Below, one piece after another: positions 1-10,248 of a DNA stretch of 64,000 nucleotides; position 1 is the first letter of the stretch; each line of letters opens with the position of its first letter. Both the position numbers and the translations under genes were made by a program. The stretch spans positions 24,501 to 88,500 of the forward strand of contig SAQE01000022.1 in assembly GCA_004020545.1 (NCBI GenBank), given 5' to 3'. Below the pieces are notes generated by a model that saw only the letters and a program-made list of their open reading frames with translations, had not been told where the DNA came from and made no database searches. This DNA is from Mesorhizobium sp. GTDB lineage: Bacteria > Pseudomonadota > Alphaproteobacteria > Rhizobiales > Rhizobiaceae.

Positions 1-8
1 GAAGCGTC

Positions 9-725
9 TCATTCGGAGATCGTTTCGGGCAGAAACTGATAGCCGCCGCTGCGCACGGTCAGAATCAGCTTCGGCGTCTTCGGGTCGTCTTCCATCTTGC
101 GGCGCAGGCGGCTCACCAGGATATCGACGCTGCGGTCGAAGCTGTAGCCGGTGTCGCCACCCGAAAGCTCGATGAGCTGTTCGCGGGTGAGCACGCGCTG
201 CGCGCTCTTGACGAAGGTCTGCAGCAGATTGAACTCCGCCATCGTCAGCTCCACCCGCACGTCGTCGGGCGCCGTCAGGCGGCGGCGCGAGCAATCCATG
301 GTCCAGCCGGCAAAGCGGTAGATCTGCTTGGCGGCGGGCCGGCGCGGCTCGGCCGTGCCGTTGCGCCTCAGAACAGCGCGGATGCGGGCGAGCAACTCGC
401 GCGGATCGAAGGGTTTCGGCACATAGTCATCCGCGCCCATCTCGAGGCCGACGACGCGGTCCGTCGTCTCGGTCACCGCGGTCAGCATGATAATCGGAGT
501 GGTGTAGTTGGCGCGGATCTCGCGGCACAGCTCCAGCCCGCTTTTTCCCGGCAGCATCACGTCCAGCACGATGAGGTCGACCTGCGCGCGGCGCAGGATC
601 GCCTCCATCTCGGCGCCGTCGGCGGCCACCGACGTGTGCAGTCCCCGCTTCTGGAAGAATTCCTGAAGCAGGTCCCGTATGCCCTTGTCGTCATCGACGA
701 TCAGTATGTGCGCGTCGGATTTCAC
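9..725 (-). CDS. OmpR-family response regulator
   Basis: Two-component response regulator of 238 aa: N-terminal receiver domain and C-terminal winged-helix DNA-binding domain. In the receiver I see the acidic patch DDD at residues 11-13, the phospho-acceptor Asp55 in LIVLDVMLPG and the conserved Lys104 in PKPFDPRE. The C-terminus has the OmpR-type RSVDILVSRLRRK recognition helix and ends in VRSGGYQF. I chose the GTG start at 725 because the frame upstream encodes non-conserved sequence and the receiver fold begins at once after it. No kinase lies on the right; a partner could lie beyond the left edge. The target genes are not evident. Confidence 0.9.
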   Translation of the reverse strand: MKSDAHILIVDDDKGIRDLLQEFFQKRGLHTSVAADGAEMEAILRRAQVDLIVLDVMLPGKSGLELCREIRANYTTPIIMLTAVTETTDRVVGLEMGADDYVPKPFDPRELLARIRAVLRRNGTAEPRRPAAKQIYRFAGWTMDCSRRRLTAPDDVRVELTMAEFNLLQTFVKSAQRVLTREQLIELSGGDTGYSFDRSVDILVSRLRRKMEDDPKTPKLILTVRSGGYQFLPETISE

Positions 726-962
726 GAGAACCCCGCGATTGCTGTAGTCAAGCCGTCCTTCGGTGATCACCCACACGATAGAATTCGGGCCACATCTTGG
801 CCAGCGGCGACGATTTGGGAAGAGCTGGCTTCCCCAGAAACAATTCAGAAACAAAATTCTACAGTTGGGAAAAACTCGCGAAAAATTTCAAGGGCATAAC
901 CGGTGTCGTGGCGGTCAGGTCATCGGCTGCGACGCAAGTTTCCGGAGTAACGGGCAAGACCA
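726..962. other. Intergenic region, divergent promoters
   Basis: About 240 bp between the minus-strand response regulator and a plus-strand secreted protein gene. It must hold the promoters of both. I see no clear repeat, RNA gene or strong palindrome in it. Confidence 0.4.
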
Positions 963-1265
963 ATGCAGAGGTTCTGGATCAGCTTGATGGGTGCTTTGCT
1001 CAGCATGTCGCTCATCACAGCCGCGGTCGGAGCCTCCAACGCAAAGGTGACGCCGCTGACCCGGGCCGAGCGCTGCACCAACCTCAGCCGTCAAGTTGAC
1101 GAAGCCATCGAAATCCATGCCGCGGCAACGCAGGTCACCGCGGCGAAGGCACTTCAAAGAAAGGGCAACCGGTTCTGCGCCGCCAAGAAACAGGCACAGG
1201 GCATCCGGATGCTCGCAAATGCTTTGAAGCTGCTTGGAGTGACACCGATCGATCCGGTTCAGTGA
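963..1265 (+). CDS. Small secreted hypothetical protein
   Basis: A 100-aa protein of unknown function. The N-terminus looks like a Sec signal peptide (basic start, hydrophobic stretch, Ala-X-Ala-like end near residue 24), so it is probably periplasmic. The mature part is mostly helical by composition, with two Cys residues, one near residue 38 and one near 72, that could form a disulfide. It is followed after 40 bp by another small secreted protein gene on the same strand, so the two may share a transcript ending at the terminator near 1590. No family recognised. Confidence 0.55.
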   Translation: MQRFWISLMGALLSMSLITAAVGASNAKVTPLTRAERCTNLSRQVDEAIEIHAAATQVTAAKALQRKGNRFCAAKKQAQGIRMLANALKLLGVTPIDPVQ

Positions 1266-1305
1266 CGCTCACCCCCTCGACCCGCATGAAAAAGGAAATG
1301 AAGCC

Positions 1306-1551
1306 ATGAAGAAGTCCCTCCTCTCCGCCCTCGGCCTCGCTGTTGCCCTGGCTTTCTCGATGCCGGCTCTCGGCAATGCCGCCGCCACGACGACCGCTGC
1401 TCCGGCTGCTTCGACCACGACCACCGCTCCGGCTGCTGCTCCGACGAAGGCCGCTCCGAAGAAGGTCGCCGCCAAGAAGGTCTGCAAAGTGACCAAGACG
1501 CACAAGTGCCCGGTGAAGAAGGCCCCGAAGAAGGCCGCGAAGAAGTCGTAA
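1306..1551 (+). CDS. Secreted Ala/Pro/Lys-rich basic small protein
   Basis: An 81-aa protein with a clear Sec signal peptide (MKKSLLSALGLAVALAFSMP, cleavage likely after ALGNA near residue 25). The mature part is low complexity: first Ala/Thr/Pro-rich, then a strongly basic tail of repeated APKK, AAKK and KKAPKK motifs like those in histone H1, with two Cys. Function unknown. The combination of export signal and histone-like tail suggests binding of an anionic envelope polymer; that is inference. Start supported by GGAAATGAAGCC upstream; a rho-independent terminator follows directly. Confidence 0.6.
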   Translation: MKKSLLSALGLAVALAFSMPALGNAAATTTAAPAASTTTTAPAAAPTKAAPKKVAAKKVCKVTKTHKCPVKKAPKKAAKKS

Positions 1552-1576
1552 TCTAGGCTTCGGTCCTGATCTTCAA

Positions 1577-1611
1577 GACCGCTCCGGCCGGTTTCCGGTC
1601 GGAGCGGTTTT
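1577..1611 (+). terminator. Rho-independent terminator
   Basis: Hairpin with arms ACCGCTCCG.CCGG and CCGG.CGGAGCGGT around a TTT loop, followed by TTTTCC. It lies 25 bp after the basic secreted protein gene. Confidence 0.8.
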
Positions 1612-1696
1612 CCAGCGGCCGAAGCCTCGCACCGGCAGCTTCCGCCGCGCCGGCCCTTAACCCGATCGCAACGGCCGGTGCCGTAGGACAATCCGC

Positions 1697-2038
1697 ATGA
1701 GGAAGCGGTTTTCGTCCCTGATGCGCTCGCTGACGCTCGGCGGCCTGGTTGCCACCGCGGCGGCAAGAGCGCTGATCATCTTCACAGCCAGCCCGGTGCC
1801 GGACCCCGCCAGCGGCAGGACCGAGCCGGAGCTTTTCGCGCCGGTGATCTCGCCGAGCTTCGACTACATCACGCCGGCACAGAGCTGGATCCTGATCGTG
1901 CTCACCGGCGCAACGCTGGTCGGCTTCGCCGCCTGGATGCTCACTGCGTTCATGGAGCGCGGTTCCAACATGGCTGATGACGGCTCCGGCAGGTCCGATA
2001 AAACGATGCGCCGCACGATCGGCCGGCAGGGCCGTTGA
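1697..2038 (+). CDS. Hypothetical single-pass membrane protein
   Basis: A 113-aa protein of unknown function. It has a basic N-terminus with a short hydrophobic stretch (residues 12-31) and one convincing membrane segment, AQSWILIVLTGATLVGFAAW, in the middle, followed by a basic, polar tail. No family recognised. The start at 1697 is the first ATG, with only a weak ribosome site. It stands alone between a terminator and clpS. It could be a diverged or non-expressed frame; the coding evidence is base composition and length only. Confidence 0.4.
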   Translation: MRKRFSSLMRSLTLGGLVATAAARALIIFTASPVPDPASGRTEPELFAPVISPSFDYITPAQSWILIVLTGATLVGFAAWMLTAFMERGSNMADDGSGRSDKTMRRTIGRQGR

Positions 2039-2161
2039 ACCGCAAACAACGCTTTCCCACATAAGGTTTGATGCCTGCGGCCGCGACGGCGGCAAATGGA
2101 CGAATGCTTCCCTGCATGACAGACTGGAGGCGAGAACCCAGTTCCCAACTGGCGGATTCCG

Positions 2162-2467
2162 ATGCCCGAGACCGTGCTCAAACCCCGTACCAAGACGCAG
2201 CCGAAAACCGAGCGGCCAAAGCTCTACAAGGTCATCCTGGTCAATGACGATTTCACGCCGCGCGAGTTCGTGGTGACGGTGCTCAAGGGTGAATTCAAGC
2301 TCAGCGAGGATCAGGCGCATCGAGTGATGATCACGGCGCACACGCGCGGCGTCTGTGTGGTCGCCGTCTTCACGCGCGACGTCGCCGAGACCAAGGCCGC
2401 GCGAGCAACCGATGCCGGCAAGGCCAAGGGCTATCCGCTGCTGTTCACGACCGAACCGGAAGAGTAG
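2162..2467 (+). CDS. clpS: ATP-dependent Clp protease adaptor ClpS
   Basis: ClpS binds N-degron substrates (Leu, Phe, Tyr or Trp at the N-terminus) and delivers them to ClpA of the ClpAP protease in the cytosol. The 101-aa protein has the family core KVILVNDDFTPREFVV, with the Asn-Asp-Asp substrate-pocket segment at residues 27-29, and the later HTRGVCVVAVFTRDVAETK segment. clpA does not follow, as it does for the classical alphaproteobacterial clpS, so this is probably the second, stand-alone paralogue known in rhizobia and Agrobacterium (ClpS2). That assignment rests on context and is inference. Confidence 0.9.
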   Translation: MPETVLKPRTKTQPKTERPKLYKVILVNDDFTPREFVVTVLKGEFKLSEDQAHRVMITAHTRGVCVVAVFTRDVAETKAARATDAGKAKGYPLLFTTEPEE

Positions 2468-2478
2468 GGGCTCTCAAT

Positions 2479-2558
2479 CCTTCTCCCCTTGCGGGAGAAG
2501 CCAGCCGAATTGCGAAGGGCAATTCGGGGCAATCCGACCTCTCCCACAAGGGGAGAGG
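2479..2558. repeat. RIME-like intergenic palindromic element, copy A
   Basis: Element bounded by inverted arms: CCTTCTCCCCTTGCGGGAGAAG on the left and CCTCTCCCACAAGGGGAGAGG on the right, with a GAATTGC...GCAATTC stem inside. Two further elements with the same CTCCCC-TTG-GGGGAG arms occur near 17.0 and 26.7 kb. It matches the general form of the rhizobial intergenic mosaic elements (RIME). Confidence 0.75.
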
Positions 2559-2566
2559 TACAAGGC

Positions 2567-4654
2567 TCATCTTCCTTCGCGATACCACATCGAGCCGATG
2601 GCCAGGAGCAGCAGGCCGAGGCCGAGGAAGCCGCCGAACAGCGGCACGCGCGAGACGGCCTTCAGCGTGCTGTCGTCGGTGGTGCGAAGGCCGATCCAGT
2701 CATCGCCCGACGCCGCGCCCGAGGAGCGGACCGGCACGATGGAAGGCAGGGCCACGCCGCCGGAAAGGTTGCCGAGCATGGACGACGGCGCCAGCCTGCG
2801 CACGCTGCCTCCGGTCGCCTCAGCCGATGCTTTCAACTTGTCTTGTGTGGAGACGACGTCGGAGAATTCCGGCGCGTTGATCGGACCGACATGGGCAAGC
2901 GCGGTGAGATCGCCATTGCCCACCTGGTAAAGGCCGATCTCGCTGGTCTGCAGGCTGCCCGTGAAAATGCCTGGCTCGGACTTTTGCAGCCTGACCGTCA
3001 TCGCCTTACCGGAAGGCGTGATCACCTGGGCGGGACCAGGATCGTCGCTCATCGTCTGGCGGCGGATCTCCAGCACCATGCCGCGGCCGTCGGCGGTCAG
3101 CCGTTCCTCTTCCAGTTCGGGCTCCTTCATCAGCCAATGGGCGATGCGGCGATAGAGCTGGACATGCGGCCCGCCGCCTTCGAAGCCTCGCGCCCACAAC
3201 CAGCCCTGGTCGGAAAGCAGCATGCCGACCCGGCCTTCGCCCTTGCGATCGAGCACAAGCAGCGGGCGGTCGTCGGCTCCTTTCATCACCACCTCGCCCT
3301 CGGGATTCTTGACGCCGATGGTGCGGAACCATCGGCTCCAGTGCGGCGGCTCGGTGGCCGAGCCGTCGAGCCCGCGCGTCACGGGGTGACGCTGGCCGAG
3401 ATCGGTGAGACGCGGATAGAAGGCCTTGTCGACGACCTCGCCGCTGGGCATCGCCGGCAGGGCCGACATCAGCGGCGTGCGGGCAATCGAGCTCTCTCCA
3501 GCATATTCGGGGCCAGCAGCGATCAGCAGCGCGCCGCCTTTTTCGACATATTCGGAGATGTAGTCGTAATAGAGGATCGGCAGCACGTCGCGGTGCTGAT
3601 AGCGGTCGAAGATGATCAGATCGAAATCCTTGATCTTCTCGACGAACAGTTCGCGCGTCGGAAAGGCAATCAGCGACAGTTCGTTGATCGGCGTGCCGTC
3701 CTGTTTTTCCGGCGGGCGCAGAATCGTGAAATGGACAAGGTCGACCGACGCATCGGATTTCAGCAGATTGCGCCAGGTGCGCTCGCCGGCATGCGGCTCG
3801 CCGGAGACCAGGAGCACGCGCAGGTTCTCGCGAATGCCGTCGACGAGCGCGATGGCGCGGTTGTTGGCGTCGGTCAGTTCGCCCGGCTCATGGTCGATGC
3901 CGAGCTGGACGATGTTGCGGCCGGCATTGGGGATGGTGACCTCAAGCTTCATCGGCTGGCCGATGGTCGCATGCTCGACCGAAACCTGCTCGCCATTGAC
4001 CGAAACGCGCACATCGACGGGGCCGGTCTGGCCGTCGCTCGCGATGACGCGGTAGCTCATGTCGAGCGGCTTGCCGACGAGGCCGAAGCGCGGCGCGTTC
4101 TCGAAGCGGATGCGGCGGTCCTTCTCGTGCTCGTTGCCGGTTATCAGCGCATGCAGCGGCGCGTTGAAGTCCGGAGCGCCGGTCGGCGCGTCATGCACCT
4201 CGCCGTCGGTGATCATGACCGCGCCGCCGATGCGTGAGGGCGGAACGTCGCGGAAAGCGCCTTCCAGCGCGCTGAACAGCCTGGTTTCGGTGCGCTCGTC
4301 GGCGGCTTCCGACTTGCCGGCGTCGACGATGCGCACGTCAAACTGCTTGAAGCGGCCGAGACGCTGCTGAAGACCGGCCAGCGCCTCGTCGGTCTGCTTG
4401 GTGCGGTCGCCGATGTCCTGGCTCTGGCTGCGGTCGACGATGACAGCCACGACGCTCTTCAGCGCCTCACGTTCCTCATCGAGGAAAACCGGGTTGAGGA
4501 GCGCCGCGCCGAGCGCGATGAGGGCGATCAAGCGCAGGAACGAGCCGCGCCGGCGGAACCACAGGCCCGCCAGCGCAAGCAACAGCAGCGGCATGATGAC
4601 AAGGCCGAACAGCGGCCAGGAGACGAGCGGTTCGAAGGAGATAGACCAGTTCAT
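2567..4654 (-). CDS. vWA-domain membrane protein with amidotransferase-like fold
   Basis: A 695-aa membrane protein, last gene of the MoxR unit. Two membrane helices lie at the N-terminus (about residues 12-32 and 38-57) and one at the C-terminus. After the second helix comes a von Willebrand A-like domain with an intact metal-site motif Asp74-x-Ser76-x-Ser78 (VDRSQSQ) and a later ITDGE at 148-152. The middle (FDLIIFDRY, then YVEKGGALLIAAGPEYAG) resembles the class I glutamine-amidotransferase-like fold, but I see no catalytic Cys nucleophile. Its start lies 3 bp after the stop of the DUF4159 gene, which indicates co-translation. The role is probably as a periplasm-facing partner of the MoxR ATPase in envelope maintenance; the exact function is unknown. 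Confidence 0.8.
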   Translation of the reverse strand: MNWSISFEPLVSWPLFGLVIMPLLLLALAGLWFRRRGSFLRLIALIALGAALLNPVFLDEEREALKSVVAVIVDRSQSQDIGDRTKQTDEALAGLQQRLGRFKQFDVRIVDAGKSEAADERTETRLFSALEGAFRDVPPSRIGGAVMITDGEVHDAPTGAPDFNAPLHALITGNEHEKDRRIRFENAPRFGLVGKPLDMSYRVIASDGQTGPVDVRVSVNGEQVSVEHATIGQPMKLEVTIPNAGRNIVQLGIDHEPGELTDANNRAIALVDGIRENLRVLLVSGEPHAGERTWRNLLKSDASVDLVHFTILRPPEKQDGTPINELSLIAFPTRELFVEKIKDFDLIIFDRYQHRDVLPILYYDYISEYVEKGGALLIAAGPEYAGESSIARTPLMSALPAMPSGEVVDKAFYPRLTDLGQRHPVTRGLDGSATEPPHWSRWFRTIGVKNPEGEVVMKGADDRPLLVLDRKGEGRVGMLLSDQGWLWARGFEGGGPHVQLYRRIAHWLMKEPELEEERLTADGRGMVLEIRRQTMSDDPGPAQVITPSGKAMTVRLQKSEPGIFTGSLQTSEIGLYQVGNGDLTALAHVGPINAPEFSDVVSTQDKLKASAEATGGSVRRLAPSSMLGNLSGGVALPSIVPVRSSGAASGDDWIGLRTTDDSTLKAVSRVPLFGGFLGLGLLLLAIGSMWYREGR

Positions 4655-4657
4655 GAC

Positions 4658-7474
4658 CTATTGCCCCAGCCGTTCGAGCAGGACGGGCACATGGACCTGG
4701 TCGGATTTGTAGTTGCCGGTCAGCATGTACATCATGATGTTGACGCCGGCGCGCAGCGCGTAGACGCGCTGCATCGGATCCGGCGGCACGGTCGGCAGCA
4801 TCGGATCGCCGTTCTCGTCGACGGCCCAGGCGCCGGCGAAATCGTTGGCAGTGATCATGATCGGCGAAACGCCATCGCCGGTGCGCACCGGACGGTTCTC
4901 GGTGTTGCTGGCGTCGAGCGAGGCCTCGACCCAGAGCGGGCTGCCGTTGAACCGCCCCGGAAACTCCGGAAGGATGAAGAAGGATTTCGTCAGCACATGG
5001 TCCGACGGCACCGGCTCCAGCGGCGGCACGTTGAGATTGGCGAGGATGTCACGCAGCCGTTCGGTGGCGGGGCTTGCCGAGCCCGCGTCGATGCCGTTGG
5101 AGAACTGGTCGCGCGTGTCGAAGAGAACCGTTCCGCCCTGCTGCATGTAGGCGTCGATGCGGGCGATCGCCGCTTCGCTGGGCATCGGCGCGGTGGCGTC
5201 GATCGGCCAATAGATCAGCGGATAGAAGGTCAGCTCATCCTTGGCGATGTTGACGCCGGCCGGCGGGCCGGGCTCCAGCGCCGTCTTCTCGACCAGGAAG
5301 CGGGTCAGGCCCTCGAGGCCGGCGCGGCTGATCGAATCGACGCCGGGCTCGCCGGTGATCACATAGGCGATGCGGGTTTTCGAAATATCCTCGATGGCCT
5401 GGGAATCGCCAGGCTTCGAATCATCCGCGCGGGCAAGATCGGTATGGCCGAAGAGACCGCCAAGCACGATCAGCACGGCAGCGGCGGTCGCCGCGGCGCG
5501 TCGCGGTCGGCGCGACAACAATCCGCCCATCCACAAGACGGCAAGCGTGTCGAGCAGCATCAGCAGGAGGGCCAGCGTGACCAGCGGACCTTTCAGATTC
5601 TCCGATTCGTCGAAGGCGTAGGGGACGGCGGTCACCGGCAGCGAGATCTGCGGCCGGACAAGCGGTGTGAACGTGCTGGAGGCGTTGAGCAGGTTATGCG
5701 CGAAAACGCCCGTCTCCGAGCCGTAGAGGCCGGGCGGGTTTTCCAGGGTCACCGGCAACGGCCCGGCGCCCGGCACGAGCGGCCGCGCATCGGGCGTCGG
5801 CGGCACTAGCGCGCCGTCGGCGCCGATCATGCGATAGGGCGCCAGCGATGCGGCTGCGGCTTCGGCGTTGGCGACCGCGGCACCCTGGTTGCGCGACAGT
5901 TGCACGATGCGCCTCAGCATCTCGACGAAGCTGCCGGAGATCGGCAGGTTCGACCAGGTCGCTTCGGGTGTAACGTGGAAGAGCACGAGCGTGCCTTTGT
6001 CCTTCTTCATGCCTGTCACCAGCGGCGTGCCGTCGGCAAGTGTGGCCCAGGTGCGCTCGACGATGTCGGGCGTGGGTTCGGCCAGCACCTGCCGGCTGAC
6101 CGTCACCTCGGTCGGCGGCGCGAGATCGGCAAACGGGCCATTCTTCGGGAATTCGGTGACCGGTTGCGGCGTCGTCCAGGACAGCGCTCCACCCAGGGCG
6201 CGCTCGCCGCTGCGCAGACGGACCGGCAAGAGGTCGTCGTCATTGCCGGCGGCGGCCAGCCGGGAGCCGGCAAAGCGCACCAGCGTGCCGCCATTGTTCA
6301 CCCAGTCGACCAGCCGTTGCCGGACCTGCTCGGGGATGGTGCCGACATCGGCCATGATGATCATAGCCGGCTTCTGGTCGAGAAGCTGCGGGATGGCGTC
6401 GGCCAGATCGGCGCTCGACGGTTCGACCAGATCGGCGAAGGGCTGCAGGGCGCGGCGAATGTAATAGAGCGGCGAAAGCAGCGGCTGCGCCTGGTCGGCC
6501 TCGGCCTGCGAAAGCAATCCCACGCGGCGGCGCTTGGAGCTCTCGTCCAGCACACGAACCGCTCCGGCCTGGTGCTCGCCGTCGAGCGCGATCGAAGCGA
6601 AGTCGTTGCGCAATTCGAACGGCACGGCCATCGTTCCGGTGGCGGTGGTTTCGCCCGGTGCGAAGGTCAGCGTTGCGTCAGCGATACGGCGGCCCTTGTC
6701 GTCGAAGGCGCCCGCGGTGACCTGCGCCGGCGCCGGATCGCCCGGCGCGCGGATGGCGGTCAGCGCAAAGCCGTCGACCTGGTTGTCGGCACCGGTCAGG
6801 CCGGTGAGCGAGATCCGGTCGGAGGTGGCCCAGACCAGCCGCGCGGCATTCTTTTCCAGAAGCGTCTTGAACGCCGCTTCGTCGCCGTTGGCCGCCAGGC
6901 CGTCGGCAAGCACGGCGACGCTGGCGCCCGGCAGGCGCTCCAATGTGGCGGCGACACGGGCATAGACGGCGGGGCGGTCGGTCGGGATCGGACGCGGCTT
7001 TGCCGCGCGCAGCCGGTCGAGCGCGGCCGACGCATCGAAGGGGCCGATCTCGGCATTGGGCTTCTCGGTGGTGAAGGCGATGACGACCGGCACGCCATTC
7101 GAGCCGGCGTCGGCGATCAGCCGCTCGGCGGTGGCCACGCGCTTGCCCCAATCGGCCGCACTTGCCCAGTCATTGTCGATGACAAGCGCCAGCGCCGAGC
7201 CTTCCGCCGGCAGTTTTTCGCGCGGATTGAACACCGGTTCCGCAAGCGCGGCGATGACAAGGGCAGCCATCAGCAGGCGAAGCAGCGTCAGCCACCAGGG
7301 GCTTTGATGCGGCGTCTCTTCGCGCCTGAGGACCCGGGCAAGGATTCTCAGCGGCGGAAAGACCTCGGTCTGCGGCCTGGGCGGCGTGAGCCTCAGCAGC
7401 CACCAGATCACCGGCAGGGCCAGCAGGCCCCACAGCACCATTGGCGCGCCGAAGGAAAGCGGCAGCCAGCTCAT
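4658..7474 (-). CDS. BatA-like/DUF4159 membrane protein
   Basis: A 938-aa membrane protein. The N-terminus is of the BatA type: a helix at residues 10-30, then PPRPQTEVFPPLRIL, then a second helix near 62-80. A degenerate vWA domain follows, in which the metal motif reads Asp100-Asn-Asp102-Trp-Ala104 in place of DxSxS. Another helix lies near residue 650-675, and the C-terminal 220 residues match DUF4159 (TRIAYVITGEPG, then IDAYMQQGGTVLFDTRDQ). I chose the ATG at 7474 because it overlaps the DUF58 stop as ATGA and starts the conserved BatA helix. Function unknown; the gene order moxR-DUF58-this-vWA is common in alphaproteobacteria. Confidence 0.85.
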   Translation of the reverse strand: MSWLPLSFGAPMVLWGLLALPVIWWLLRLTPPRPQTEVFPPLRILARVLRREETPHQSPWWLTLLRLLMAALVIAALAEPVFNPREKLPAEGSALALVIDNDWASAADWGKRVATAERLIADAGSNGVPVVIAFTTEKPNAEIGPFDASAALDRLRAAKPRPIPTDRPAVYARVAATLERLPGASVAVLADGLAANGDEAAFKTLLEKNAARLVWATSDRISLTGLTGADNQVDGFALTAIRAPGDPAPAQVTAGAFDDKGRRIADATLTFAPGETTATGTMAVPFELRNDFASIALDGEHQAGAVRVLDESSKRRRVGLLSQAEADQAQPLLSPLYYIRRALQPFADLVEPSSADLADAIPQLLDQKPAMIIMADVGTIPEQVRQRLVDWVNNGGTLVRFAGSRLAAAGNDDDLLPVRLRSGERALGGALSWTTPQPVTEFPKNGPFADLAPPTEVTVSRQVLAEPTPDIVERTWATLADGTPLVTGMKKDKGTLVLFHVTPEATWSNLPISGSFVEMLRRIVQLSRNQGAAVANAEAAAASLAPYRMIGADGALVPPTPDARPLVPGAGPLPVTLENPPGLYGSETGVFAHNLLNASSTFTPLVRPQISLPVTAVPYAFDESENLKGPLVTLALLLMLLDTLAVLWMGGLLSRRPRRAAATAAAVLIVLGGLFGHTDLARADDSKPGDSQAIEDISKTRIAYVITGEPGVDSISRAGLEGLTRFLVEKTALEPGPPAGVNIAKDELTFYPLIYWPIDATAPMPSEAAIARIDAYMQQGGTVLFDTRDQFSNGIDAGSASPATERLRDILANLNVPPLEPVPSDHVLTKSFFILPEFPGRFNGSPLWVEASLDASNTENRPVRTGDGVSPIMITANDFAGAWAVDENGDPMLPTVPPDPMQRVYALRAGVNIMMYMLTGNYKSDQVHVPVLLERLGQ

Positions 7475-8459
7475 GCGACCGCCTTTCCGGTGAGACCGCC
7501 ACTGGCGGTCAGCCCCGCATGACTGGCGCCGGCAGCCAGCCCCGCATGACCGGTGGCCAGCCCCGGACGACTGCTGTCGGCGGTCATCGCCATGTGGATG
7601 CGCACCAGCGCTTCGGAGGCGAGGCGGTCGGTATGGTTGACGGTGAAGCTCCAGCCGAGACGCCTGCACCAGCCGGCCAGTTCCTGGCGGCGGGCGGTAT
7701 AGAGCAGACGGTATTCGTCACCCAGCATCTCGGCGCGGCCGGCGGTCAGCTTGTCGCCGGTTTCCGGATCGGTGAATTCGGTGCGGCCGGCATAGGGGAA
7801 GGTCTCCTCGGCCGGGTCCGCGACCTCGATCAGATGCGCGCGCACGCCATGGCGGGCGAGCACGTCGAGCCAGGCCATGGTTTCTTCTACCGGATCGAGG
7901 AAATCGCTGACGATGACGATATCACAGAAGCGGCGGATGGCCGACAGGTCGGGCTTGGCCGGCAGCGCGCCGGCGTGGCTAAGCTGGGCGGCGATCCGTT
8001 CGGCGCCGTTGCGGGCCGTGAACGGGTCGGTGAGGCCCGGCCAGGCGATGCGCTCGCCGCTGCGCGACAGAAGCTCGGCCAAGGCGAGCGCCAGCACCAG
8101 CGCGCGCGATTCCTTGGAAACGCCGGCTCCCGCGGATTTGTAGAGCATGGAGGGGGAGGGGTCCGCCCACAGCCACACCGTGTGGGCCGCCTCCCATTCA
8201 CGGTCGCGCACATAGGTATGATCGTCGCGGGCAGAGCGGCGCCAGTCGATGCGCGAGGAATCGCCTTCGACATAGGGCCGGAACTGCCAGAAATTCTCAC
8301 CGATGCCGCGTTTGCGGCGGCCATGCCAGCCGGCGATCACCGTGTTGACGATGCGGCGGGCCTCGACCAGCAGGTCCGGCACCAGAGAGGCCCGCAATCG
8401 GCCGCGGGCGAGCGCGTCGCGCGTCGCAACCGGTGTCTGGACCTCGCCTATTCGACCCA

Positions 8460-8460
<1 letters not shown>
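7471..8460 (-). CDS. DUF58 domain-containing protein
   Basis: A 329-aa cytosolic protein of the DUF58 family, regularly coupled to MoxR ATPases. The family core reads GENFWQFRPYVEGDSSRIDW (residues 54-73), followed by a vWA-like segment with an intact DxSxS motif at Asp100-Pro-Ser-Pro-Ser104 and VSDFLD later on. The start overlaps the moxR stop (ATGA) and its stop overlaps the next start (ATGA), so the unit is translationally coupled. The last 30 residues are an odd Ala/Gly-rich extension with three related units (RPGLATGHAGLAAG, SHAGLTA, SGGLTG), encoded by an imperfect DNA repeat at about 7484-7570. Confidence 0.9.
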
Positions 8461-9464
<1,004 letters not shown>

Positions 9465-9618
9465 GCCGTTCGATCCTTGTGGTTGGAAATACCGGCCTGC
9501 ATTCTCAAAGTCGCAGAATGCCGCGATTCGGCCTCTCCTGGCGTCTGCATTCGAACTTAAATCACAGACTTGGGCCGACAAGGCTGACAATCGGGACAAC
9601 AGTGACTATTTCGTGACC

Positions 9619-10248
9619 ATGACCGAAAGTGTCGAGCATCGCGAACAGAGTTTGACCGGCGCCACCGAGGCGCGTGGGCTGGAAGCGCTGATCTCGCGGG
9701 CGGCGCGGGCCGGTAAGGGACCGGCTCCGGTGGAGCGCTGGAATCCGGACTTCTGCGGCGATCTCGACATGGAGATCAAGGCCGACGGCACCTGGTTCTA
9801 TCTCGGCACGCCGATCGGGCGCATGCCGCTGGTGCAGCTCTTTTCCAGCGTTTTGCGCAAGGACGCCGACGGCAGAACCTACCTGGTGACGCCGGTGGAG
9901 CGCGTTGGCATCCGCGTCGCCGACGCGCCCTTCATCGCCGTCGAGATGGACGTATCGGGGACCGGCGAGGGGCAGGTCATCACCTTCCGCACCAATGTCG
10001 GCGACGTGGTCACGGCCGGAGCCGGCCATCCGCTGCGCTTCGTCGACGAGGACGCGACGGGCGGGCTCAAGCCCTATGTGCTGGTGCGCGGTCGGCTGGA
10101 GGCGCTGGTGGCGCGGCCGGTGATGTATGAGCTTGTCGAACATGGCGAGGAGATCGATATCGACGGCAAGGCAATGTTCGCCGTCCGCTCCGGCGGCGAG
10201 GTCTATCCGATCATGCCGGCCGAAAAACTCGAGCGGCTAAGCGCGTGA
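9619..10248 (+). CDS. DUF1285 domain-containing protein
   Basis: A 209-aa protein of the DUF1285 family. Family-like segments are PVERWNPDFCGDLDMEIKADGTWFYLGTPIGRMPLVQLFSSVLR (central to the fold) and the YLVTPVERVGIRVADAPF region. No enzymatic motif is apparent and the biochemical role is unknown. It is the first gene of a chain in which each stop overlaps the next start: DUF1285, Nudix, CCA-adding enzyme. This order is conserved in Rhizobiales. I chose the ATG at 9619; an in-frame GTG lies 6 bp upstream. Confidence 0.85.
   Translation: MTESVEHREQSLTGATEARGLEALISRAARAGKGPAPVERWNPDFCGDLDMEIKADGTWFYLGTPIGRMPLVQLFSSVLRKDADGRTYLVTPVERVGIRVADAPFIAVEMDVSGTGEGQVITFRTNVGDVVTAGAGHPLRFVDEDATGGLKPYVLVRGRLEALVARPVMYELVEHGEEIDIDGKAMFAVRSGGEVYPIMPAEKLERLSA

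Noticed and set aside
5900-7522. Plus-strand frame of 540 codons opposite the DUF4159 protein
   Set aside because: Composition dominated by Arg, Gly and Gln, no motif, and it crosses the well-supported junction of two coupled minus-strand genes.
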